DNA of 64,000 nt, taken from positions 1 to 64,000 of the forward strand of contig QANT01001350.1 of the NCBI GenBank assembly GCA_003254885.1. Direction: 5' to 3'. The position numbers were made by a program, and so were the translations under genes. The stretch is from Purshia tridentata. Taxonomy: Eukaryota > Streptophyta > Magnoliopsida > Rosales > Rosaceae. Shown one piece after another: positions 52,035 to 64,000 of the stretch. Each line of letters begins with the position of its first letter. Within the stretch, counting starts at the first letter, position 1. The notes beneath the pieces were generated by a model. The model made no database searches. It had not been told where the DNA came from and saw nothing but the letters and a program-made list of their open reading frames with translations.

Positions 52035-53227
52035 GAGAAAATTACCAAAATAGTCCACTTATTGTTCCACATATCTTAGTTTAGTTCATGAATTTTTTTC
52101 TTCGCCAGTTTGATCCACGAATTATCTGCCATTTGCCATTTTGGTCCACTCCGTTAAAATTTCATAAACAGCCGTTAAATAGAGGAAAAAATTGTCAATT
52201 TTGTCATGAGTTTTTCAGTTTTTCTTCTTAATTTTGACCAAACTTTTAACCTATCAAATCTTAACCAAATCAACTAATCTTATACTAGTTTTCAAGCTAT
52301 GAATATCCTCTTTATAACCATATAAAAAGTACTCCAAATGAAGTTATAAAACTCTAGATAAATAATTACAAAGTAGGCTACTTGAAACTGTAATTTTCCC
52401 ATAAAATTTCTACATTTTGGAATTTTCTTCCATTTTCAATTTCCTTCAAATTCAACACCTCAAATCAATTTCTTAGGCTACTAGAAACATGTTTAAAGTC
52501 TTCCAATCCATTACTCAAACTCAAACCAACCCAGAAATCAAAATTTCAATAAAAAACATAAAACTCCAAAACCAAAAAATTGATAAGTACACGTTAACCC
52601 GAATTTTTCCTTCAATTCACATTCATTTTTGAGGTTATTTGGGTCACAAAGAAGAGAATTGAAGGAGAATTCAGATTGAGGTGTATTTATTAATTTTTTG
52701 GTTTTGGGGTTTTATGTTCTTAATTGAGATTTTGATTTCTAGCTTGATTTATGGTTGGGTGATGAATTGTGAGACTATAAACGTGTTTCTAGTAGCCTAA
52801 GAAATTGATTTGAGGTATTGAATTTGAAGGAAATTGAAATTGGAAGAAAATTCAAAAATTTAGAAATTTATGGAAAAATTGCATTTTCAAATAACTTACT
52901 TTGTGATTATATTATCTAGAAATTTATAGCTTTGTTTTGAGTACTTTTTATATGGTTGTAAAGAGGATATTCATAGCTTGAAAACTAGTATAAGATTGGT
53001 TAAGATTTGATAGGTTAAAAGTTGGGTCAAAAATAAAAAGAAAAACTGAAAAACTTGGGACGAAATTGATAATTTTTTTATTCATTTAATGGTTGTTTAT
53101 GAAATTTTAACGAAATGGACCAAAATGACAAACGGCAAATAATTCATGGATCAAACTGGCGAAAAAAAAATTCATGGACCAAACCGAGATATGTGGAACA
53201 ATAAGTGAACTATTTTGGTAATTTCCC
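52035..53227. mobile_element. Mutator-like (MULE) foldback element with about 0.55-kb inverted arms
   Basis: The left arm (52035 to about 52590) and right arm (about 52695 to 53227) are inverted copies of each other, roughly 85-90% alike by eye. The ends are GAGAAAATTACCAAAATAG and the complement of GGGAAATTACCAAAATAG. An exact 9-bp target duplication TTGTGTAAA flanks it (52026-52034 and 53228-53236), the size made by Mutator-type transposases. There is no transposase, so it is a non-autonomous TIR-MULE. A transcript across it would fold into a hairpin of over 500 bp. Confidence 0.93.
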
Positions 53228-53236
53228 TTGTGTAAA

Positions 53237-54446
<1,210 letters not shown>

Positions 54447-54949
54447 ATTTGTAATTTCCATAAATTTAGGGATCGGGTTTTGAGCGATTCGGAATCTTCG
54501 GATCGGTGTTGTAATTTTCAATGAAGTATCTTTTTCTGTTTGAAGTAGTAGTCAGTAGTGGCCAAAAGAAAGTAGCGGTCAGTGTTTGTTCCGACGTCCA
54601 TTTCAATATCGATCGCAAATCCGCAATAATTTTGTTAAAGAATTTATTTCGCGGCATAAAAGAATGTTTTAATTGCGGGAAAAAAATAAAACTTTTATAT
54701 GGTGGGCCCGGCGGCTTCCTAAGACCGCTAAAATATCTGACGTGGACATAATCATTTTGTCGGTCCTACCAAAACCGACAGCCCCCACACCCGTCGTTGT
54801 CGAGATTTTACATCTAAGCCCCCTGTAACCAAACAAAGTCGGCCGGGACGCCCCTCAGCTACCTCTATGCCATAGCCAAATCTGCTGCCATCTCTCTCCC
54901 TCTCTCTCTAGGCCAGCTATTTCCGCGGCTCATTTTTGAAATTCCAGCC
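54447..54949 (+). other. H4 3' region and promoter of the ACT-domain gene
   Basis: This begins with the H4 3' UTR. A CT-rich tract at 54892-54909 and GC-rich sequence ahead of 54950 form the leader of the next gene. No other coding signal. Confidence 0.5.
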
Positions 54950-55465
54950 ATGGGCATTCCGTGGGACGACGTCGTTGTGATTCAGCAGGGCAAGAGTCCC
55001 GACGAGCCCTGTGTTCTGACGGTCAATTGTCCAGACAAGGCTGGACTGGGCTGCGACCTCTGTAGAATTATCCTCCAGTTCGGCCTTTGCATTACAAAAG
55101 GAGGTACTTCAATCGATTTGCTGCTTCAGTTGAAATTTTCGGTTTCTGATTTTATGTTTTTTTGGAATTTTTTTGGATTATGATTTAGATTTGGGTTTAT
55201 GGGTGGTGTAGACTTTTCAACGGATGGAAGATGGTGCTATATAGTATTGTGGGTCGTTCCACACCATACCTCACTGAAGGTTGATTGGGAAAGCTTGAAG
55301 GATCGGCTTATCTCTGCGTGCCCATCTTCTTGTTTCTTTTCCTTTGACCTCAATCAGCAGTCTAATGTTCCCTCACCTTCTCCACTCTACCTGTTAAAGT
55401 TTTGGTGCCATGACCAGAAAGGCTCGCTACATGGTCAGAATGATACATTCTCATTACTTGTTCTT

Positions 55466-55505
<40 letters not shown>

Positions 55506-57312
55506 NTTTCAATTGTTTATATATTTAAGTAATAAATAAGTTTTCATTGTTTTCTGAACATGTAGATGTCACCAAAGTCCTCTGTGAGCTTGAAACTGTA
55601 ATTCAGAGAGTAAAAGTTATGCCAACCCCAGATGGCAAAGTTTTGGACCTCTTCTTCATCACAGATTGCATGTGAGCTTTTTGCACCTTCAGAAATTACA
55701 TATCAATATTGTGGTTATAAATTTTAATTAGCTACCAAAAATTTGTTTCTTTCACTATCATTTCCTCCTCTCAATACCCAGTTACAGATGGTTCGTGATT
55801 TCATTTTTATATTTGTTTTATTCTTTATGCATATTGCACACTGCTTATCAGTTAAAGGGAAAAGTGTGGTTCAGGTTTCTCTACAATAATCAGGAACTCT
55901 CCATGTTTACTTAATTGTACACGTTCCTGTTACAAGCGTGCTTGCAAATGCTTGATTATGCACAGTGCATATGCATTCTGGTTTGTCATTGTTTTATATT
56001 TCTTCTGTTAACTTTTTGAGTTTTGTGACAATTATTCCAACCAAACTTAGGAGTCTTTTATTTTAATAATGACTTGTGTAGTTCCAGAATGTACATGATG
56101 TGATGAAATAATTTTTTAGAACTGTTGATTATACATCAGATCAGAAATGACCTTCATTATTTGGTACCCGTATAATTTTAGGGAGTTGTTACACACAAAA
56201 CAGAGGAGAGATGACATATGTGAGCATCTGATGGCTGCTTTAGGAGAGTATTGTATCACCTGTGAGCTTCAGTTGGCAGGGCCTGAATTCGGAAGTTTAG
56301 AAGGGAATTCTTCTCTTCCACCAGCCATTGCTGAAGAACTATTTAGCTATCAGCTGAGAGATGAGGAAACCTGTCCAAAAGCTCTCAGCTCCAATATGAA
56401 AGCAGTAGAAAAGGCCAGTATTACAGTGGATAATTCATTGAGTCCTGTCCATACGTTGCTGCAAATACAGTCTGCTGACCAAAAGGGCCTCTTTTATGAC
56501 ATTCTGAGGACTTCCAAAGATTGCAATATTCAGGTACTTTTTCATGATGCTTGCAATTCTGTTCTTTGACAATTTTGGTTGCCTCAACATACAAGGATAG
56601 ATTCCAGGCAGACAGCCACTCTGACATAGAGTTAACTATACCAAGAATCTTTTGTTTTCCTTGTCAATGCTAAGAACTACCTTTATTTAATGTGTTGTTT
56701 ATGTTTGCTACTAGGTTAGGAACAATTATTTCATATTTGCAATTAGAAGTTTACTGATGTAAGTCTGTTGTTTCTCATGTAGATCTGTTATGGTAGATTC
56801 TCTTTGAGTGTGAAAGGCTTCCGAAATTTGGACCTATTTATTCAGCAAGCAGATGGGAAAAAGATTGTGGATACTGAAAGTCAGGTTGCGTTGTGTTCTC
56901 GATTAAAGGAAGAGATGCTTCACCCATTGCGAGTGATCATTGCCAACAGGGGCCCCGAAACTGAACTCCTAGTTGCTAATCCAGTTGAATTATCTGGAAA
57001 GGGAAGGCCCCTTGTATTCTACGATGTCACACTAGCGCTAAAGAAATTAGGAGTATCTATTTTTGCAGTAAGTTTTGATATGAGTTTCTTGTCTTTTTGT
57101 GGCATGTCCTCTCTCTCTCTCTGTCTCTCTCTCTGTCTCTCATTATCTTCTTTGTTGATGTGTAGGCCGAAATTGTAAGGCATTCAACTTTAGTTTGCCA
57201 GTGGGAAGTCTACAGATTTCTTTTGGATGATAGTCGTGAATTTCCATTGACAAATAGGCATGCAACAAGTACAATTGTAGAGAAAGTTAGAAGAACATTG
57301 ATGGGCTGGTGA
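54950..57312 (+). CDS. ACR9: ACT domain-containing protein, ACR9/ACR10 type
   Basis: ACR proteins carry several ACT domains, small ligand-binding folds that commonly sense amino acids; plant ACR9/10-type members have been linked to nitrogen and amino-acid signalling, and the ligand is unknown. Six exons (54950-55103, 55212-55433, 55566-55671, 56182-56533, 56783-57067, 57166-57312) join to 421 residues. ACT-like starts are visible at residue about 20 (PCVLTVNCPDKAGLGCDLC), about 128 (HDVTKVLCELETVI) and about 255 (VHTLLQIQSADQKGLFYDIL), plus a fourth C-terminal one (RPLVFYDVTLALKKLGVSIF). No catalytic domain is fused, unlike bacterial GlnD. Codon Met in DCMELLHTK spans exons 3 and 4. The second intron holds a poly-T run with the window's only N. 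Confidence 0.93.
55468..55509. repeat. Poly-T tract with one undetermined base
   Basis: About 38 T, an N at 55506, then three more T, within intron 2 of the ACT-domain gene. Length is uncertain, as expected for a homopolymer in a draft assembly. Confidence 0.95.
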
Positions 57313-57392
57313 TCTGTTACATTTGCCACCCTTTTGTGGATTGCGGTTTTGCCATCTCGTAAGTGTGCCTTACAGCAGTTCCATCAAAATAA

Positions 57393-57528
57393 TACTTATC
57401 TGCACTAAAGGAGTGCCTCTACTTGCTACTTATCTGCTCTAAAGGAGTGCCTCTACTTGTTACTTATCTGCACTAAAGGAGTTCCTCTACTTGTTGCTTA
57501 TCTGCACTACAGGAGTGCCTCTACTTGC
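57393..57528. repeat. 34-bp minisatellite, four copies
   Basis: Four tandem copies of a 34-bp unit beginning TACTTATCTGCACTAAAGGA and ending CTCTACTTGC, differing by one to three bases each, start 81 bp after the ACR9-like stop codon, so they probably lie in its 3' UTR. Confidence 0.93.
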
Positions 57529-58310
57529 TATTTAAGCAGGAGGAAGTCCACAGTTGTGTACTGACACACTTCTGTGAGACTGTAGAACTATGTTTTATCT
57601 TTTGCTGCAAGGATCGCCATCCTCTATTTTTATTTTTGTTTTTTAAATTTGGAACACATATTTATGCTGTAATTTCATCTTTAAGGGCTTGATGTAAAAT
57701 GGAAATGTATTTTCAATTCACAGTATCTTGATATGTATTCATCCGAAGGTAATTTCCACACGGTAGTTATTTGGCACCTCTACTCTGAGACCCAAAAACA
57801 CTTTTCTGAGGTTGGAAACTAAAAAATCACTTCCAACATGAAAATTAGGTGTTTGGCTGGTTTCCTTAAAACATGTTTTAATTTTGACCCGAAATGAGCT
57901 TGTAACTTGTAAGAGAAGCTCAAAATTTAGCTTCTATGACAATCATGGTGGAATATTGCTTTGCTGGTTTGGTGACTGTGTTTCAGCAGCAAATGAAGTA
58001 CTGCGACCCCCTTGTTACCCTGCTTTTGGGTTGTCTGCAGGTTGCAGCATGTCTCTAGAGAGGAGAATTCAGTTGTTGATAGCCTTGCCTCTTATAGCCT
58101 ATCTTTAGAATCAGCCTGCTATGACCTTTCAGAGCCTCTTAGTGCCAGAGCTGCTTTACTAAATATGATTTAGTTTTGTTAGTTAGGCACAGAGCTATTA
58201 GTTTTTTGTGAGTTTTCTGTTGTAATAGGCTATTCATCTATTTTATTATTATTATTGAACTTACCCAATTTATTATATTCCTGACTTTGTGATTCATAAG
58301 TTTGCATCAG

Positions 58311-58457
58311 TATGGTGGTTTCAGAAAGTTTCAAGGGCAGTTCCAGATCTATTATGGGTTTACTGCACACAACCTTTTAGAAGAACCTGGCCTGAATCCA
58401 CTCTGTGTTGAACTGGGAACAGCTATTGGCATATTGCTTGCAGACATAGAAATCTGA
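58311..58457 (+). pseudogene. Orphan copy of the last exon of GGB
   Basis: This 147-bp segment resembles GGB exon 11 (12312-12461). It follows a CATCAG acceptor, reads YGGFRKFQGQFQIYYGFTAH and continues NLLEEPGLNPLCVELG..., and is still open to a TGA. Similarity extends upstream for about 30 bp into the intron and downstream into the 3' UTR to about 58730, so it arose by DNA duplication, not retrocopying. A short deletion removes the zinc-ligand His (YHSYYG became IYYG). I find no upstream GGB exons nearby, so it cannot make an enzyme. Confidence 0.9.
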
Positions 58458-58730
58458 CTTGATCATTCTTAATATTCTTTGGCCTTGGAGTTGCTAATCA
58501 AATTTATTTCCTTCATTTTATTGTACAGTGTTGATAAAATGAGTGATCTTTAGTTGTAAGTGCTAGTTATATAACAATCTAATACTACTACCGACTTCTC
58601 TCCATGCATGGCAAGAGGAGTTCTTTTTCTTCAAATTGTTGATATTTTAGACAAGATTTTCCTTCATATCATTGTCAAGTAAAGTTTATGCTTTTGTGTT
58701 TAGATGCCTTGTTTGTTTCTTCGAGCCGAA

Positions 58731-60310
58731 CAGATTCTTAATCTATAGATTAGTGCTGTATTCATTAAATTTGTTTACCGAATCATATATGACAATGCTG
58801 TTACTGTCACGCATTTAATTATGAATTTATCTTTAATTTTGTTAATTTATAAAACGTAAGATATGATAAATTGGTATTATAAAATAAGAATTAAGTTGAT
58901 TTAAGGGAGCCTTACCCTATAATATACAGTATTGTCCATGACAAATCTGATTGGTCACTTTACCGCCGTTCCATTTTCGTTGTAGGGGTGGCAGCCACTC
59001 AATCGAACAGCCTTCCGGGCTTACGTTACGGCCAACATATAACGCTACGGTGTCGTTTCAACGTACTACGCTCATTCTCGTCAAATCAGAGAAATTAAAA
59101 CAAAAGATCAAATACCCTACGCTTTCAAATCCCCAAATCTTTTAATCTAGGGTGTCCTCCTCATCTTTTGCTTCATTTGCATCTCAACGTTTATTTCACA
59201 TGAACTAGGTAATTTGTCTTCCCTCGGAGTGATATCTTATGTGCGTCTTTATTACTGTGCATATTTGGTTTGAGTTTCGAACCCTTTGGCAGTGAATTCA
59301 GGCTTTGAATGGTTGGTGTTTTAAATTGACGTGTGTGTATTTAGGATGTGATTTGTTTTCCTTTTCACTAAGAATTTTACAAACAAAGAGCTCCCTTCTA
59401 TGAAGCTAAGTGTTCAAATTATAATTTTTGTTCATGGGTTGAGGTTTTATTCTCGAATTGGAAGATGTGGGTGTTTAAAAACGCTTAATTTTAGATACAT
59501 TGTAACATGAAGGTTGAAAATGGAGAATCATACGCTCGTTAGTTGTTTATTGTAACATGTTGGGAACTTTGGCTTTGGTCAAGGTACATGTTTCATTCAT
59601 TTGAGTTGGTTTCTGCAAGTATTGTTCTACTTTCTCTTTTCCTGAATATGCACTTTCACTGGTTGCTACCGTTGCTTGTTGTCAAACTATGAGGAATAAT
59701 AAGAGATAATTCGGAAGTTTAAAAGTAATTTTCTAATCTTCTGTTTTATACTTATATAATCCAGAAAAGATGGGAGGTGGAACAGCTCACCTTAAACATT
59801 GTAGTGAAAAATATACTTTCTTATTACCATATTATGAAATTAATTAGTGAGTTGACCAAAAAAATAAATTCATTAGTGAATAATGAATCTGTTAATTACC
59901 TTTGTTTTCTTCTTTTGATGATGAAATAGATTATATTGATTTTGGTAGAAAGGCGAGCTTAATCCCAGAGAAACAACAAAAGGAAGAAATAGATTAAATT
60001 GATGCATCTGATTTTGTTCTGTTCCAATACGTTCAACCCCCAATTATTCTATTTTTCTTCTCTCTTTTTGTATTCTCATTTTACCATCTTATAGAAATGT
60101 TTACTAGGTTGAGTAAAAAGCTGTTTGTTAGATTATAGTTTGGAATGATTGGATATGGTCGTGTTTTCATGTAGTTGGTTTTTGTGGTTGTGTTGGTAGC
60201 TTGGAGATCCTTTGGCGGTAGGTTGCTGCTTTTCAGGCCCTGGTGCTTGTTTGGATTGTTTTTCTTACTTTTGAGATTTTTCCTTGAAGGTTTACTTGGT
60301 GGTCTCTAAC
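58731..60310 (+). other. Promoter and leader of the zinc-knuckle gene
   Basis: A GC-richer stretch at 58965-59050 looks like a transcription start region. A leader exon may end at 59209 (ACTAG|GTAATT) with a long leader intron ending near 60236 or 60289 (CTTGAAG). Otherwise AT-rich and gene-free. Confidence 0.45.
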
Positions 60311-62152
60311 ATGAGTCTGAATAGAAGCCGAAGCCCAATACGAGCCAGGAGGTTCCGCAGCAGTGAACGTGCATCTTTCCGTGATGCCCCATATTCTAGG
60401 GATCGCCGTGTGAATCGGTATGCTATCATTTATAACCTTTTGTTTTGTGTTTTTTCTTAATGCTCTCATGGTACCCATAGAGCAACTTGACATTAATTTC
60501 TTTAGCCATCCCTTGTGTTGGTATTAGCTTCTTTTTTTTTTTTTCTCCTTTTTTAGAATGCGAAATATTAGTATGTGGATTATTAGGCTGTCAGGATTTA
60601 AAATGTCCATACAGTAATTAAAATGACAATAACAAATATCATCTGGTGCAACAATAAAGCCAACACCAAAGAGTGAGATACTTCCAAGCTTCATCTAATT
60701 TTGTGTTTGGGGTAATTTATAATGCTGTGATTACCTATTACAAAATATGTGGTCCTCTTACCCCCTTGGTGTTGAGGTTTATTTATATATCAACTCTTGT
60801 TGAGACCTATCACTTGAGGTACTAATATCTTGTTCTTACCGAGTATGTCATGATAGCACCAGTAAAATCTCTAGTTCTTTGTACCACATAATCATATTTA
60901 TTGAGAATTTTAATAATTTGTGCACTACTGAGGTGCATCAGGTTACGGGTAAAAAAAATTCCTGAAAATAAATAATTTGGTGTGCTCATGTGCATATATG
61001 AAAGACATCCGTATTCTGGGAAATTTTTTTAAATCTATTGCTTGATGCTTCTGGTAATAAGATTTCTTTGGAAAAAAAATTATTAGGAACTTTAACTGAA
61101 CAATGCATCTAAGGTGGCTTGCTCAATTTGCATGATAGACACATTCTGAAGCATTGCTAAGGTGGCTTGCTCAAGTTGACTTTAATTTCCGTGGGTTCAA
61201 GTTTTGTTTCCACCTTTCTGACAAAACTTTGATTGCTAACTGAATTACTCTTTTCTTATATCAATTCCCAAATTTTGATTTCTTGATATTTGGAATTCAT
61301 ATTTTTAATTCAAACTGAAATAGTCTATTGCTACTTCATCTCTATTTTCATATCATTATTGATTCTTCCATTATTTCCAGGCACGATTTCCTTTGCAATA
61401 AATGTAAACGGCCAGGGCATTTTGCCAGAGATTGTCCGAATATGACTGTCTGCAACAACTGTGGACTTCCTGGGTGAGAATGTTTAATCTCCAAAGAAGT
61501 AAAGAACCTTTCATTTTCCATAGAAGGTTTAGCATTATGGAAACTTGGTTACATGTAGGACTGAAAACCCTGGTTTGCTTTTGTGGAACTGTTTTTGATA
61601 TTGTTACTACTTCCAAATGCTATATGTTGTACCAGCCACATTGCAGCTGAATGCAACTCAACAACAGCTTGTTGGAACTGTAAGGAGCCTGGACATCTTG
61701 CAAGCCAATGCCCCAACGATCCAGTCTGCCATATGTGTGGTAAGATGGGCCACCTGGCTCGCGATTGTGTGAACCCAAGTCTTCCAGCCCATGATGCAAG
61801 GCTCTGCAACAACTGCTACAAGCCAGGTCATATTGCAGTTGATTGCACAAATGATAAGGCATGCAACAACTGCCGGAAATCTGGTCACCTTGCTCGTGAC
61901 TGCCCCAACGAACCCGTTTGCAACATCTGCAACATATCAGGTCATGTGGCCCGTCAATGCGCCAAGTCAAGCCTAGCAACACAAATGGGAGGCCCTTTCC
62001 GTGATATTATCTGCCGTAATTGTGGGCAGCCAGGCCATATCAGCCGAGAGTGTGTATCCATTGTCATCTGCAACAATTGTGGTGGAAGGGGTCACCAAGC
62101 TTATGAATGCCCTTCTGCCTTTATGTATGATCATGGCTTACGTAGGTATTGA
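60311..62152 (+). CDS. CCHC zinc-knuckle protein, CNBP/GIS2-like
   Basis: Three exons, 60311-60417, 61381-61473 and 61636-62152, join to 238 residues. An Arg/Ser-rich N-terminus ([20 protein letters not shown]) is followed by nine CX2CX4HX4C knuckles ([14 protein letters not shown] through [14 protein letters not shown]). Such knuckles bind single-stranded nucleic acid; yeast GIS2 and animal CNBP act on mRNA translation. The RS-like head suggests association with RNA-processing factors. Plant orthologues with this layout are annotated as zinc finger protein GIS2. Its two introns fall inside or between knuckles, both in phase. No retroviral Gag features accompany the knuckles, so this is a host gene. 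Confidence 0.92.
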
Positions 62153-62839
62153 TCACCTAATGAGTAGGTTTCATTTGTGGGATTTACTTTCAAAGTTGTG
62201 CCACACTTATTATGGATTAATTTTCTCAATTTCAGCCATATTTCTCATTCCAGTTTCTAATCTGGGATGATTCAAGACTCTTCTTAAACACTCGTTTTTT
62301 TGTAGTGGATGTAGGATTCTCTTCCTTGAAAATCAATCATGTATAAGTTGATTTACTAAACCAATCTCACTGAGTCACCTTGTGGGCTGGTTGCCCTGGA
62401 AGCATGTTTTTGTGGCAAGCTCTTCAAGGCTCTTTTCCATTATCGGAATTCTGGATGTGGGATTTTTTAATGGAATTGAATTGCTGAGTTCCACTGTACT
62501 GACTCTATGTAAGTGTGAGTTTGTGAAGCTCTTGCAGTCCACATGCATCATCTACATATTAAGGCACCGGGCTTTGACTGAAAAGTTTATAATGGACCCC
62601 CAACCTTTATGTGGGTCCACCCACCCATATATCCCTCTGAAGTGTGGACTTTGAACGACCATTAAGACAAGTCAAACCAGGATGAAATGGGTATACCGTG
62701 ATGTCACTCTCAACTGTAGCTTCAATTGACCAATCCATGTGAAGAGATAGTCCAAAAGGATGGCTCTCAAGCTCACAACGATTTAACCAAGTTTGAAGCT
62801 TAAACACGACAACCATTTTCTGAAAGAGAGAGAGAGAGA
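62153..62839 (+). other. 3' UTR of the zinc-knuckle gene and promoter of the isomerase gene
   Basis: The first part is T-rich 3' sequence. A (GA)n run at 62826-62839 directly precedes the isomerase start codon. No gene seen between. Confidence 0.5.
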
Positions 62840-63538
62840 ATGTGCACGTTGGAGAAGAAAGGCAACATCTTCATCCTAACGATAACAGGCCGAGGCGAGC
62901 ACAGGCTCAACCCCACTCTCATCGACTCAATCCAAGCCGCTCTAAACCAAGTCCGAGCTGCCTCCGCCACCTCCTCAGCTCTAATCACCACCGCACATGG
63001 CAAGTTCTTCTCCAACGGCTACGATCTGTCCTGGGCCGGGTCCTCTCAATCTCGGTCCCTCCTCATGGTCTCCAAATTCAGCTCCCTCGTCGCCGACTTC
63101 ATCTCCCTCTCCATGCCGACCATCGCCGCCGTCTCCGGTCACGCCTGCGCCGCCGGTGTCATCCTCGCTCTCAGCCACGACTACGTCCTCATGAGGAAGG
63201 ACAGGGGCTTCATCTACATGAGCGAGCTTGACATCGACCTCATTTTGCCGCCATGGTTTCTGGCTCTGATCAGGACCAAGGTCGGCTCGCCGATGACTCG
63301 GCGCGATTTGCTGCTCCGAGCCGAGAAGGTTACGGCGAAGGTGGCCGTGGGGAAGGGGATTATCGACTCGGCGCACGATAGCGCGGAGGAGACCGTTGAG
63401 GCTGCGGTTCGGTTGGGGGAGGAGTTGGTTGGAAGGAAGTGGAATGGAAACGTGTACGCTCGGATTCGCATGGACTTGTTGTCTGGGGTTTTGGAGGAGA
63501 TTCGATTGAACGGCACTAGCACTAGATCGCGACTGTAG
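62840..63538 (+). CDS. ECI: Peroxisomal delta3,delta2-enoyl-CoA isomerase
   Basis: A member of the crotonase superfamily that moves the double bond of 3-enoyl-CoA to the 2 position, so that unsaturated fatty acids can pass through peroxisomal beta-oxidation. Intronless, 232 residues. The oxyanion-hole stretches are GKFFSNGYDLSWA (about 54-66) and SGHACAAGVILALSHDYVLM (about 99-118); MSELDIDLILPP carries an acidic residue in the usual place. The C-terminus ends Ser-Arg-Leu, a peroxisomal PTS1 signal, matching plant ECI1-3. The coding sequence is markedly GC-rich, so a 237-codon open frame appears on the opposite strand; it is a shadow. The start is the first ATG, directly after a GA run. Confidence 0.94.
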   Translation: MCTLEKKGNIFILTITGRGEHRLNPTLIDSIQAALNQVRAASATSSALITTAHGKFFSNGYDLSWAGSSQSRSLLMVSKFSSLVADFISLSMPTIAAVSGHACAAGVILALSHDYVLMRKDRGFIYMSELDIDLILPPWFLALIRTKVGSPMTRRDLLLRAEKVTAKVAVGKGIIDSAHDSAEETVEAAVRLGEELVGRKWNGNVYARIRMDLLSGVLEEIRLNGTSTRSRL

Positions 63539-64000
63539 GTGGATTTTGGGTCGGGTGGGATATGGGTCTTGTTGGCCCAATACCCGGATTAGTTGGATTG
63601 AATAATTAGGGTTGGGCTCGGGCTTAATGTTGTCTTTATGATGAGTGTCTAATTGTGGATCATAAGTTGCCCTCAGGCATGTTATTTTGATCACTTTCCA
63701 TTATTGAGTTGATCACTTTTAAGACATTTGATAATAGTTTATCGAAATAATACAAATATTTTGATACACTATTGTCGAATAGTACAAATATACAAAATAA
63801 TTCAGTAGTTGACCATCGAAATAACACAAACATTTTAGTAAACTATTGTCGAATGTCCTAAATATGGTCAACTCAGCAATAAATGGTGATCAGAATAGTC
63901 TGGGCCAAAGAAAAATTCATGTAATGTATTCAGGTATCCAAACAGAACTAATGATATGTAGCCTGAGATTCGTATTTACTCTTACACTTGGAGGGGGATT
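63539..64000. other. 3' flank of the isomerase gene
   Basis: After about 200 bp of likely 3' UTR comes a repeated segment (63741-63865) and a stretch resembling the DNA near position 481. The window then ends. Confidence 0.5.
63741..63865. repeat. Two degenerate tandem copies, 74-bp period
   Basis: ATCGAAATAATACAAATATT at 63741 and ATCGAAATAACACAAACATT at 63815 both continue to ACTATTGTCGAAT; each copy is about 51 bp. TGTCGAA motifs also occur in the repeat at the left end of the window. Confidence 0.75.

Noticed and set aside
58311-58457. Interpretation of the GGB fragment as a processed retrocopy
   Set aside because: Intron sequence before the exon is also similar, so the copy was made from DNA.
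60311-62152. Zinc knuckles as a Gag relic of a retroelement
   Set aside because: Nine knuckles, spliced exons and an RS head match host CNBP/GIS2 proteins; no protease, reverse transcriptase or LTRs are near.
62981-63694. A 237-codon open frame opposite the enoyl-CoA isomerase gene
   Set aside because: It is a shadow of a GC-rich gene: the sense frame matches a known enzyme family, and the antisense product is compositionally odd with no domain.

Overview
The window is nuclear DNA from a flowering plant, almost certainly a eudicot and probably a woody rosid. The evidence is genes split by AT-rich introns, intron-containing plant families (CASP-like, CLE, ACR, type-II UXS, plant UBC7/13/14), eukaryotic tRNA genes with T-run terminators, and small plant-type transposons (Harbinger, hAT, Mutator, solo LTR). 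I cannot fix the species; Rosaceae would fit but is not proven. One N sits in a long poly-T run, so this is a draft assembly.

Layout. 0-2.5 kb: repetitive, gene-free. 2.6-5.5 kb: cytosolic HSP70 with a heat-shock promoter. 6.2-8.8 kb (-): nine-exon FMN split-barrel-like gene, divergent from 9.2-12.5 kb (+) geranylgeranyltransferase I beta. 13.9-14.9 kb (-): single-pass membrane protein. 16.7-17.2 kb (-): RING-H2 (ATL-like) gene with a frameshift. 17.6-18.2 kb: Harbinger-like MITE. 20.9-22.4 kb: HSP20-like (FYD-type) protein. 23.6-24.0 kb (-): three-exon CLE peptide gene resembling CLE46. 27.6-31.0 kb: E2 ubiquitin-conjugating enzyme. 32.0-32.8 kb: solo LTR. 33.6-34.6 kb: CASP-like protein. 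35.5 kb (-): 37-residue OST4, with tRNA-Arg in its leader intron and tRNA-His just beyond. 39.8-42.5 kb: UDP-glucuronate decarboxylase. 43.6-47.6 kb (-): organellar methionyl-tRNA synthetase. 47.9 kb: tRNA-Lys. 48.1-48.8 kb: hAT MITE. 49.4-51.0 kb (-): 55-residue mitochondrial ATP synthase 6 kDa subunit. 52.0-53.2 kb: 1.2 kb Mutator-type foldback element. 54.1 kb: histone H4. 55.0-57.3 kb: ACT-domain protein (ACR9-like). 58.3 kb: orphan last exon copied from the transferase gene at 9-12 kb. 60.3-62.2 kb: nine-zinc-knuckle protein. 62.8-63.5 kb: peroxisomal enoyl-CoA isomerase.

The genes are ordinary housekeeping and developmental genes, not one pathway. Their order is informative: several pairs and triplets (HSP70/HSP20-like/OST4; GGB/CASPL4D/ACR9; UBC7/CLE46/UXS/ATP 6 kDa/OVA1) also lie close together in Arabidopsis as I remember that genome, so the window looks like an ancestral eudicot block. 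I did not find a previously undescribed molecular system. The best second looks are the hidden CLE gene, the orphan transferase exon, two apparent frameshifts in otherwise intact genes, and the large Mutator foldback.
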